6,805 bases of DNA from Desulfobacteraceae bacterium (GTDB lineage: Bacteria > Desulfobacterota > Desulfobacteria > Desulfobacterales > Desulfobacteraceae): contig JAABSK010000152.1 of assembly GCA_011390435.1 (NCBI GenBank), positions 1-6,805 of the forward strand. Reading direction: 5' to 3'. Below are positions 1 through 5,721 of this stretch, piece by piece. A model generated the notes under the pieces. That model ran no database searches, was not told where the DNA came from, and saw only the letters and a program-made list of their open reading frames with translations. Position 1 is the first letter of the stretch, and every line of letters begins with the position of its first letter. The position numbers were made by a program, and so were the translations under genes.

Positions 1-281
1 GATACCGGTGCGGCCTGGCTCTGCTTGAGAAGATGAAACTGCTGATTCATTTCAAAAAACCGGGTAACGGTTTCATCTGTCGCAGCTGTTTTTGCAAGAT
101 CATGCATCCGGGTCATGAACCGCTCAAGCTGTTGTGTTTTTTCCTGGCAGGCGTAATCCAGCTGGACATATGCCCAGTCATACGGTGTTCGGGTGGCCAG
201 GGCCGGGCCTGGAGCCGCACTCGAAAAAAACAGGATCAATACTGCCAGAAGGCAGCAGCGATGCGTCAAAGGTGTGGTCAT
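1..281 (-). CDS. N-terminal part of an exported protein of unknown function, cut by the left edge
   Basis: Reading the minus strand from an ATG at 281-279 gives 93 codons with no stop before the window ends. The first residues form a clear Sec-type signal peptide: a short polar start (MTTPLTHR), a hydrophobic stretch (CCLLAVLILFF), then SSAAPGPALA ending in an A-L-A site, so the mature part probably begins near Thr30. There is no lipobox. The visible mature part looks mostly helical and polar (for example YDWAYVQLDYACQEK and TRFFEMNQQF). Its style recalls the first helix of periplasmic sensor domains such as Cache, but that is a guess and I do not recognise the family. The ATG overlaps the stop of the upstream hybrid kinase gene as ATGA. 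No good Shine-Dalgarno precedes it, so translation probably depends on ribosomes finishing the kinase. This points to a partner of the kinase, perhaps a further sensor. Confidence 0.72.
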   Translation of the reverse strand, partial: MTTPLTHRCCLLAVLILFFSSAAPGPALATRTPYDWAYVQLDYACQEKTQQLERFMTRMHDLAKTAATDETVTRFFEMNQQFHLLKQSQAAPV

Positions 282-3025
282 GTGTCTGTATCCAGAAGAT
301 TGCGTATTTTTTGGGACAACTCGGTTGTGACAATGGGTTTGAACAGCAGTCCGCCAATGCCCATGGCTGCCATGTCTGTTTCCGCAATGGTCTCACTGAA
401 CCCGGTGCACAGCAGAATCGGAATGTCCGGTCGGATCTGGATCATTTCAGCTGCCAGTTTGTCACCGGCCATCCTGGGCATGGTCAGATCCGTGATGACC
501 AGATCAAATTCTGCCGGGTTTGCCCTGAAAAGCTCAAGGGCTTCCATGCTGCCGGTACAGGCGCAGACCTGATACCCCATGCGTTCAAGAATTCGCTGTT
601 CAATGCTGATGATGGCGGCTTCATCATCCACCAGAAGAATTTTTTCCGTTCCTCTTTTGAGGTGCTCGGTATGAATGCCTGGCTCTGGTTCAGATGATTC
701 TGTTTCCACAGGGAAATACAGATAAAAATCTGTCCCGCTTCCCGGTTCACTCTGGACACGGATGGCCCCGTTCATCTGGGTGACGATCCCGTGTACGACG
801 GAAAGACCCATCCCGGTTCCCTTGCCCTTTTGTTTGGTGGTGAAAAAAGGATCAAATATTTTTTCGGCAACTGCCTGGCTCATTCCAAGTCCGGTATCAG
901 ACACCGTCAGGCAGGCATAACTGCCAGGCGCCATTGCCTGCATCTCCGGAAGGCCGGAAGCGGGCGTTTCCTGGCGGAGTGCAATGTGCAGCGTGCCGCC
1001 GGTCTCTTCCATGGCATGGTAGGCATTGGTGGCAAGGTTCATGACAATCTGGTGCATCTGGGTGGGATCTGCCCGGACAGATCCGCAGTCCGGGTCAATG
1101 TCATGGGTGATCTCAATGGTGGTGGGAATGGATGCCCGGATCATCCGGATGGTTTCTTTGATAATCGGCTGAAGTTTCATCATCCGGGGTTCCTGCTTTT
1201 CCTGACGGGAAAAGGCCAGAATCTGTTTGACCAGCTCTTTGGCCCGCAGGGCACTGGTATAAATTTCATCAATGCTTTCCCGCACCGGAGAGCCTTCGGG
1301 CAGATCATCGATGAGCATTTCCGTGTGTCCGACAATGGGAAAGAGAATGTTGTTGAAGTCATGGGCAATTCCGCCGGCAAGGGTGCCGATCGCTTCCATT
1401 TTCTGTGACTGGTGCAGCCGCCGGGTGATGTCAATCTCACCCGTGATATCCCGCTTGACCGCCACATAGTTGATCATGCGGCCCTCTGGATCGAAAACCG
1501 GTGAAATCGTGGCTTCTTCCGTGTACAGGGTGCCATCTTTTTTTTGATTGATCAACCTGCCGGTCCAGGTTTCACCGCTGGTGATCGTGTCCCACAGATC
1601 CGTATAAACGGCAGCATCCTGTTCGCCGCTCTTCAAGATTCTGGGATTCTGGCCAATGGCCTCGGATCTGGAATATCCGGTGATGGTTTCAAAAGCAGGG
1701 TTTACATATTCAATCCGGCCGTCTGTATCGGTAATAACAATGCTTTCAGCCACCTGTTCGATGGCGGACAAAAGCCGTTCCCGGTCCTTTTCCATCTGTT
1801 TGCGGTCTGTGATGTCCCGGGTGATGTTTAACAGGACTTTTTCAGCGTTCAGGGTCATCACCCGCGCTGACATCAGACCGATGATCTGTTTGCTGTCTTT
1901 TCCCTGGAAAACCGCTTCCATGTTTTCCACCACGCCGTGGGTGTTCAGCTGTGACACCAGTTTTTCGCGGTCTTCCGGGTTTTTCCAGATGTTGAGCTCA
2001 ATGGATGTTTTACCGAGCACCTCTTCTGCGGTGTATCCCAGGATGCGGGTAAATCCCTGGTTGATTTCCAGGTAAAGTCCGTCATCAAAGCGATTGATAT
2101 TGATGGAATCCGGACTGGTGTGAAAGGCCAGACGGAATTTTTCTTCAGATGCGCGCAGTTCCCGGTCGGATTGATCCAGGGTGGCGGTCCGCTGTGCCAC
2201 CATCTGTTCCAGCCGTCTGGACTGGTTCCACAGCAGGCCGATGGCCATCCAGCCGGCACTCCAGAATCCCAGGCAGACAATCCAGAGCAGAATCCGTGAC
2301 AACAGGGGATACGCAGGCGGCGCTGTCCAGCTGCCGGCAATGTGCCAATCAGTGTCGGCAATGGAAAATTGATAAAAGGATCCTGCTGCCGTTGCCGTGC
2401 TGGACGGCCAGAAGATGGATTTTTCCTGATCAGCCAGCATCAGGGTGACATTGTCCAGTTCCAGTTCCTGTATGGCCTCATCAATCAGGACATCAAGATC
2501 ATACACCCCAATGACCAGTCCGGCAAACGTGTCATTATCAAACAATGGCCAGCGCAGCGCCAGACCGCGCCCTCCCTGGCGCAGGGGAAACGGCCCCTGG
2601 ATCACGGGTCTTTTCTGCTGGATGGCTTTTTGAACAAATGGTTTTCGCAATGGATCATCCAGCAGTGTCAATGGGGTTTCAAAGGTGATTTCATTTCCTG
2701 CAGAGGGGAAAACATAGGTGATGCGGGTGGATGCATCTGCATATTGAACTGCCCGGATCGGCGGACTGAATTGCATGATGGTGGCGGCAAACCGGTTAAA
2801 CTCTGTTCTGGAAGTGTCAGGATGCAGTACAAACAGGGCCGCAATGGCCTGGATGGAATGAAAACGGTGTTCGATGGCGCTTTTCAGACGGGTTTGCGAC
2901 AGCTGAACAGCTGCAGCAAGTTCAACAGCTTTTTTTTCCTGCCACTGGCTGATCTGCCATTGATCGATAAAAATGATTCCGAGAATGCCAGATGCCAGCA
3001 CAAGGGCAAACAAGAGTTTTTGCAT
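278..3025 (-). CDS. Membrane hybrid sensor histidine kinase (CHASE-like sensor, two PAS, HisKA, HATPase, receiver)
   Basis: A 915-residue inner-membrane kinase that senses an outside signal, autophosphorylates on His and passes phosphate to its own receiver. A membrane segment at about residues 3-22 and a second at about 241-265 enclose a periplasmic domain of about 215 residues resembling CHASE (patterns VQYADAS, GPFPLRQGGRG, PLFDN...GLVIGVYDLD). PAS domains follow at about 290-408 and 415-530. The HisKA H-box is HDFNN with His555. The ATPase domain shows N663 and N667, D710-T-G-L-G, the F-box FDPFF (724-728) and GTGMGLS (736-742). The C-terminal receiver (about 794-912) has D800/D801, phosphoacceptor D846, T874 and K896, so all key residues are present. 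There is no Hpt or output domain, so the final partner lies elsewhere. I chose the ATG at 3025 because AGAGG sits just upstream; a TTG at 3046 would add seven residues and has no clear ribosome site. The exported protein overlaps its end by 4 bases. Confidence 0.95.
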   Translation of the reverse strand: MQKLLFALVLASGILGIIFIDQWQISQWQEKKAVELAAAVQLSQTRLKSAIEHRFHSIQAIAALFVLHPDTSRTEFNRFAATIMQFSPPIRAVQYADASTRITYVFPSAGNEITFETPLTLLDDPLRKPFVQKAIQQKRPVIQGPFPLRQGGRGLALRWPLFDNDTFAGLVIGVYDLDVLIDEAIQELELDNVTLMLADQEKSIFWPSSTATAAGSFYQFSIADTDWHIAGSWTAPPAYPLLSRILLWIVCLGFWSAGWMAIGLLWNQSRRLEQMVAQRTATLDQSDRELRASEEKFRLAFHTSPDSININRFDDGLYLEINQGFTRILGYTAEEVLGKTSIELNIWKNPEDREKLVSQLNTHGVVENMEAVFQGKDSKQIIGLMSARVMTLNAEKVLLNITRDITDRKQMEKDRERLLSAIEQVAESIVITDTDGRIEYVNPAFETITGYSRSEAIGQNPRILKSGEQDAAVYTDLWDTITSGETWTGRLINQKKDGTLYTEEATISPVFDPEGRMINYVAVKRDITGEIDITRRLHQSQKMEAIGTLAGGIAHDFNNILFPIVGHTEMLIDDLPEGSPVRESIDEIYTSALRAKELVKQILAFSRQEKQEPRMMKLQPIIKETIRMIRASIPTTIEITHDIDPDCGSVRADPTQMHQIVMNLATNAYHAMEETGGTLHIALRQETPASGLPEMQAMAPGSYACLTVSDTGLGMSQAVAEKIFDPFFTTKQKGKGTGMGLSVVHGIVTQMNGAIRVQSEPGSGTDFYLYFPVETESSEPEPGIHTEHLKRGTEKILLVDDEAAIISIEQRILERMGYQVCACTGSMEALELFRANPAEFDLVITDLTMPRMAGDKLAAEMIQIRPDIPILLCTGFSETIAETDMAAMGIGGLLFKPIVTTELSQKIRNLLDTDT

Positions 3026-3027
3026 GT

Positions 3028-3034
3028 CCCCTCT
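3028..3034 (-). promoter_or_regulatory. Ribosome binding site deciding the kinase start
   Basis: On the minus strand the purine run AGAGGGG lies 2 bases before the ATG at 3025; taking AGAGG as the core, the spacing is 4 bases. This is a little short but clearly better than anything ahead of the alternative TTG at 3046, so it favours the 915-residue product starting MQKLL. Confidence 0.6.
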
Positions 3035-3081
3035 AAAATTCCACAATGAGAAACAACACGGAAATGAAAATATTTACCAAA

Positions 3082-3111
3082 ACCATACACTGGATAAAAC
3101 CTGAAAGGCAA
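3082..3111 (-). promoter_or_regulatory. Weak candidate sigma70 promoter for the hybrid kinase operon
   Basis: On the minus strand TTGCCT (3111-3106) and TATGGT (3087-3082) are separated by 18 bases and would give a leader of roughly 50 bases before the kinase ATG. Both boxes are only partial matches to TTGACA and TATAAT, so this is a tentative call. Short symmetric sequences further upstream, GATTC-T-GAATC (3183-3193) and ATTCGAAT (3203-3210), could be regulator sites for this operon, but nothing links them to a known factor. Confidence 0.25.
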
Positions 3112-3253
3112 GCGGATTTTATGCCGCAGGGCAATCGCCAGTACCTTCTTATGGAATTTTTTCCCATGATACATTTGACGACGATTCTGAATCCGATCTC
3201 ATATTCGAATCAAAAATCTATTCATTATTTAAATCAAAAAAAATATCGATAAG

Positions 3254-3282
3254 TTGCAATAACTTGAATAAACAGATAATAT
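3254..3282 (+). promoter_or_regulatory. Sigma70-type promoter of the HipA-like gene
   Basis: TTGCAA (3254-3259) and TAATAT (3277-3282) are spaced by exactly 17 bases in an AT-rich setting, with four of six and four of six matches to consensus and all the most conserved first positions kept. Transcription would start near 3289, giving a leader of about 58 bases before the ATG at 3347. The -10 box lies inside an inverted repeat, so a bound repressor would block polymerase. Confidence 0.6.
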
Positions 3283-3289
3283 GTTTATT
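3267..3289. promoter_or_regulatory. Operator-like inverted repeat over the -10 box of the HipA-like gene
   Basis: AATAAAC (3267-3273) and GTTTATT (3283-3289) are perfect 7-base inverted arms around a 9-base spacer that contains the -10 hexamer. A second, nearly concentric pair, AATAAC (3258-3263) and GTTATT (3298-3303), lies outside it. The size and position fit a dimeric repressor site. The obvious candidate is the winged helix-turn-helix of the gene product itself, as HipBA-type systems commonly autoregulate; that link is inference. Confidence 0.5.
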
Positions 3290-3333
3290 ATTGGAATGTT
3301 ATTTTCTATTCACATAACTACCCATTTGTTACA

Positions 3334-3340
3334 TTGAGGA
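3334..3340 (+). promoter_or_regulatory. Ribosome binding site of the HipA-like gene
   Basis: TTGAGGA ends 6 bases before the ATG at 3347, a normal spacing. It fixes the start of the 445-residue product so that the helix-turn-helix domain begins almost at the N-terminus. Confidence 0.75.
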
Positions 3341-3346
3341 CAACGC

Positions 3347-4684
3347 ATGACGTCAATTAAAACGTTTTTAGAAAGAGGACCCTCAACCTCTAAAGAGATC
3401 CAGTCTGCAATCGGTCTGAGCCAGAGTACGGTATCCCGAATGCTTAAAAAAATGGGCGATGGTATTGTCCAGATATCAGATGGGCGTTCAGTGCGGTATG
3501 CTGCCACATGCAATGCGTTTGGTGGTAACGACAAATTACCGATCGGTATGATTGATGAATCTGGAAGAACCCGGTTGGTGGCATACCTGCGCCCATTGAC
3601 CTGCGGCGATTTTTTTTTTGAACCAGCCGTCCAAAAATATTCTTCTTTACTCCTGGGGGCTGACAGGACAGGGGTGTATGAGGATCTGCCCTATTTTCTT
3701 CTGGATTTGAGACCTCAAGGCTTTTTAGGCCGGCTGATTGCAAAAGGCATTGCCAGGCAATCCGATGACTTCCCGGTTAATCCCAACGCATGGAACACCA
3801 ATCTGATCGGTCGATATTTAATTTCAAATGGGGATGACTTACCAGGAAACTTTATATTTGGAGAGCAACAATTTTTGCGTGTCCGGCGGAAACCGGTTGC
3901 TGTTTCTCGAAACGATTATCCGCAACTGGCTGCCAGTGCAGTAAAAGGGGAGCCTCCCGGGTCTTCAGCAGGAGGGGAACAGCCCAAATTTACTGCTTTT
4001 AACGCAAAACAGGCATCCCATGTAATCGTTAAATTCTCTCCGATGGGCGACAATGAAGTTGCCCAAAGATGGAAGGAGATCCTGATCACCGAATATCATG
4101 CGAGCAGGGTTTTGAGTGACCATGGCTTTTTTGTTGCAACGACAACTCTTTTTGAGATGGCTGACCGGTTGTTTTTGGAAACTCAGCGGTTTGACAGGGT
4201 CGGTGAATTTGGCAGGTTATCACTGATTTCTCTGGATATGGTTGACAGAGAGTTTGTTGGGTCAGGGAGTAACAACTGGGTCCGGGTGATGGAAGATCTC
4301 TATCATCAGGGTCTGGTGAATCATTTAGATTTTCAGAGAGCCCGGGAATTGCGGTGTTTTGGTCAGCTCATCAATAACACGGATATGCATTTGGGAAATT
4401 TGAGTCTTTCAATTGGAGCGGAAGAATTTGGGTTGCTTCCGGTGTATGATATGTGTTCTATGGGGTTTGCGCCTAAAATCGGAGAAGTCCCGACCTTTGA
4501 TTTTCGGCTGGACCTTCAAAAGGCAGATCGTGATTTCAAAGCAGTTGAACGGGTGTATGAAATGGCACATGAGTTTTGGGACAATGTTTTGAACGATGAT
4601 AGAATTTCAGATCAATTCAGAAATTGTGTCAAACAGGCGAATCCCATTGATTTGAATTTGCTGCCATTTGGTAAAAGAGTTTGA
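3347..4684 (+). CDS. yjjJ: HipA-family serine/threonine kinase with fused N-terminal winged helix-turn-helix (YjjJ/HipH type)
   Basis: A 445-residue cytoplasmic protein, close to the roughly 440 residues of E. coli YjjJ. Residues about 13-53 form a winged helix-turn-helix (STSKEIQSAIGLSQSTVSRM, then a wing DGRSVRYAA). The rest is a HipA-like kinase: Gly-rich loop GSSAGGEQPKF (205-215), where S207 lines up by eye with the autophosphorylated Ser150 of HipA; ATP-binding K229 in VIVKF; catalytic D346 and N351 in NNTDMHLGN; metal-binding D368 in PVYDM. All catalytic positions appear intact, so an active kinase is likely. HipA kinases phosphorylate translation factors such as glutamyl-tRNA synthetase; the target here is unknown. 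No hipB-like gene adjoins it, which fits the YjjJ group where the DNA-binding part is fused. It probably controls its own promoter. Base use is slightly more AT-rich than the flanking genes and codons 88-91 contain a run of ten T. The HipA family is firm, the YjjJ assignment less so. Confidence 0.88.
   Translation: MTSIKTFLERGPSTSKEIQSAIGLSQSTVSRMLKKMGDGIVQISDGRSVRYAATCNAFGGNDKLPIGMIDESGRTRLVAYLRPLTCGDFFFEPAVQKYSSLLLGADRTGVYEDLPYFLLDLRPQGFLGRLIAKGIARQSDDFPVNPNAWNTNLIGRYLISNGDDLPGNFIFGEQQFLRVRRKPVAVSRNDYPQLAASAVKGEPPGSSAGGEQPKFTAFNAKQASHVIVKFSPMGDNEVAQRWKEILITEYHASRVLSDHGFFVATTTLFEMADRLFLETQRFDRVGEFGRLSLISLDMVDREFVGSGSNNWVRVMEDLYHQGLVNHLDFQRARELRCFGQLINNTDMHLGNLSLSIGAEEFGLLPVYDMCSMGFAPKIGEVPTFDFRLDLQKADRDFKAVERVYEMAHEFWDNVLNDDRISDQFRNCVKQANPIDLNLLPFGKRV
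3610..3619 (+). repeat. Ten-T homopolymer inside the HipA-like coding region
   Basis: The bases encode the end of Asp88 and Phe89-Phe91. A run of ten identical bases is a candidate slippage site. A one-base change would shift the frame before the kinase domain and leave only the winged helix-turn-helix part. In this copy the frame is intact through to the stop at 4684. Confidence 0.8.
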
Positions 4685-4708
4685 TATCGTCCCAATCCCT
4701 TCCTTTAC

Positions 4709-4737
4709 TTGACTTGCGTCCCAAGTTTGGATACAAA
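4709..4737 (+). promoter_or_regulatory. Candidate promoter of the GSCFA-glycosyltransferase pair, with an inverted repeat in its spacer
   Basis: TTGACT (4709-4714, five of six to consensus) and TACAAA (4732-4737, four of six) are separated by 17 bases, placing a start site near 4744, just before the ribosome site at 4753-4756. An inverted repeat ACTTG-N5-CAAGT (4712-4726) overlaps the -35 box and spacer and could be a regulator site. The 78-base gap contains no terminator-like hairpin, so readthrough from the HipA-like gene is also possible. Confidence 0.45.
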
Positions 4738-4752
4738 TACGCTTAAAATTAA

Positions 4753-4756
4753 AGGA
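4753..4756 (+). promoter_or_regulatory. Ribosome binding site deciding the GSCFA start
   Basis: AGGA within AAAGGAA lies 6 bases before the ATG at 4763. A longer frame opening at a TTG at 4709 would start inside the likely -35 box and has no ribosome site, so the ATG start is preferred. Confidence 0.8.
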
Positions 4757-4762
4757 ATTTTT

Positions 4763-5719
4763 ATGGCCATCTCTGAAATGCATCCTGCACATCGATTTGA
4801 TCCGTGGCAGGTCTGGCCGGGTTCGTATGACAATACATTTATTCCCGGCCAGTATCCTTTCAATCCGGATCAGGGTCTGTGCCTGGACAAAAAAACGCCC
4901 ATCGCTTCGATGGGCTCTTGTTTTGCGCGGGAGATCCGCAAGGTTCTGATCCGGCAGGGGTACAATTATATCCAGGAGGAAACCCGTCATCCGGCAGCTG
5001 TGCATGCCAGCGCCGCCTGGGAGCGGACCTATAACACCTTCAGCATGCGCCAGATTTTTGAATATACGTTTGAGCGTTTTGATCCGGCGGTGCGCTGGTG
5101 GAGCTGCCCTGAAACCGGACGGATTCAGGACCCTTACCGCAGAATTATCCTGTATGATTCCCTTCAGGAGGCCCAGGCGGATTTTTCCAACCATGTTTGC
5201 TGTTCCAGGGCAGCCATCACCCGTGCCCGGGTGTTGATCCTGACCCTGGGACTGACGGAAATCTGGCAGAGCGTCCAGGACCAGAGCGTGATCTGCCTGC
5301 CGTCAGGCCCTTATTTCAGTGAGGGCGGAAACCGGGATGACTATGTTTTCAGGGTCAGCCGCTGCAGTGAAAATCTTGAAAACCTTGAGCAGATATACCG
5401 GATTTTGAAGCGGCACAACCCGGAGTGCAGCGTTGTTGTGACCATCTCTCCGGTGCATTTGTGGGCCACCTTCAGAACCGATATGGATGTGATCAGTGCC
5501 AACTGCAATTCCAAATCCACTTTGCGGGCGGCAGCAGATGAGTTTGCAGCAGCGCACCCAGATGTGTTTTATTTTCCCAGCTATGAAATTGCCACCAGTT
5601 TTAATATGATGATGAACCAGAGCTGCTTTGAATACGGGAAAGAGAATTTTCACATTAATCAGGCAACAATCGAGATGATAATGGAGCATTTTTTCAAATT
5701 TTATTCAACAGGAGCGTGA
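4763..5719 (+). CDS. GSCFA-domain protein, SGNH-hydrolase-like
   Basis: A 318-residue, probably cytoplasmic protein without signal peptide or membrane segment. Residues 50-60 carry the family signature MGSCFAREI, followed by other family-like blocks: YNTFSMRQIFEYTF (90-103), LILTLGLTEIW (158-168), TISPVHLWATF (227-237), DVFYFPSYEI (267-276) and a C-terminal block with H297. The GSCFA family is related to SGNH hydrolases, which remove or transfer acyl groups, often on sugars. S52 or C53 would sit at the nucleophile position, GLTE replaces the usual GxND block, and the normal DxxH dyad reads E294-N-F-H297. Function in this family is largely unproven, so an acyl-group role is inference. The gene ends 2 bases before a glycosyltransferase gene, which supports a role in glycan building or decoration. 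A strong hairpin lies over the signature codons. Confidence 0.87.
   Translation: MAISEMHPAHRFDPWQVWPGSYDNTFIPGQYPFNPDQGLCLDKKTPIASMGSCFAREIRKVLIRQGYNYIQEETRHPAAVHASAAWERTYNTFSMRQIFEYTFERFDPAVRWWSCPETGRIQDPYRRIILYDSLQEAQADFSNHVCCSRAAITRARVLILTLGLTEIWQSVQDQSVICLPSGPYFSEGGNRDDYVFRVSRCSENLENLEQIYRILKRHNPECSVVVTISPVHLWATFRTDMDVISANCNSKSTLRAAADEFAAAHPDVFYFPSYEIATSFNMMMNQSCFEYGKENFHINQATIEMIMEHFFKFYSTGA
4889..4915 (-). terminator. Intragenic terminator-like hairpin, strongest in the antisense direction
   Basis: GCCCATCG (4897-4904) and CGATGGGC (4908-4915) form a perfect 8-base stem with a 3-base loop. On the minus strand the stem is followed after one base by seven T (complement of the A run at 4889-4895), the textbook shape of an intrinsic terminator for antisense transcripts. 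In the sense direction a weaker TCTTGTTTT tract follows (4916-4924). It lies inside the GSCFA coding region over codons 46-52, so it may also be a chance product of those codons. Confidence 0.4.
5710..5714 (+). promoter_or_regulatory. Ribosome binding site supporting a TTG start of the glycosyltransferase
   Basis: AGGAG lies in the last codons of the GSCFA gene, 7 bases before a TTG at 5722. The next in-frame ATG (5761) has no ribosome site and would remove the first beta strand of the Rossmann fold. The TTG start and 2-base intergenic gap suggest coupled translation. Confidence 0.8.
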
Positions 5720-5721
5720 AA

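Larger units (their letters stand above)
3026..3346. other. Divergent intergenic region, partly very AT-rich
   Basis: About 320 bases separate the divergent kinase and HipA-like genes. The kinase-proximal half has ordinary composition, while 3181-3300 is only about one quarter G+C (28 of 120 by count), far below the coding regions. It holds A and T tracts, two copies of AATCAAAAA-like sequence (around 3208 and 3232), the small palindromes GATTC-T-GAATC (3183-3193) and ATTCGAAT (3203-3210), and the rightward promoter with its inverted repeat. The AT-rich part may be curved or bind a nucleoid protein. I see no convincing small gene here: the one plus-strand open frame (3046-3252) lacks a ribosome site and any recognisable motif. 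Confidence 0.7.

Noticed and set aside
791..1408. Plus-strand open frame opposite the kinase catalytic domains
   Set aside because: Antisense shadow of HisKA/HATPase codons; the minus-strand protein has all the motifs.
1538..1545. Eight-T run in the kinase gene (another at 2930-2937)
   Set aside because: Shorter than the tract in the HipA-like gene and encodes ordinary Lys codons on the minus strand; common enough not to suggest phase variation.
2342..3049. Long plus-strand open frame opposite the kinase sensor domain
   Set aside because: It is the antisense shadow of a well-supported kinase; its translation has no recognisable motif and no ribosome site.
3125..3141. Sigma54-like GG-N10-GC spacing on the minus strand (CTGGC...CTGC) upstream of the kinase
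   Set aside because: Only the invariant dinucleotides match well; the central ACG block is absent and no enhancer-binding regulator is nearby.
3046..3252. Open plus-strand frame of 68 codons upstream of the HipA-like gene, a possible hidden antitoxin
   Set aside because: No ribosome site, no helix-turn-helix pattern, low-complexity Lys/Asn-rich end, and it ends before the real promoter.
4709..4762. Longer GSCFA protein starting at TTG 4709
   Set aside because: No ribosome site, the added residues have no family similarity, and the TTG coincides with the likely -35 box.
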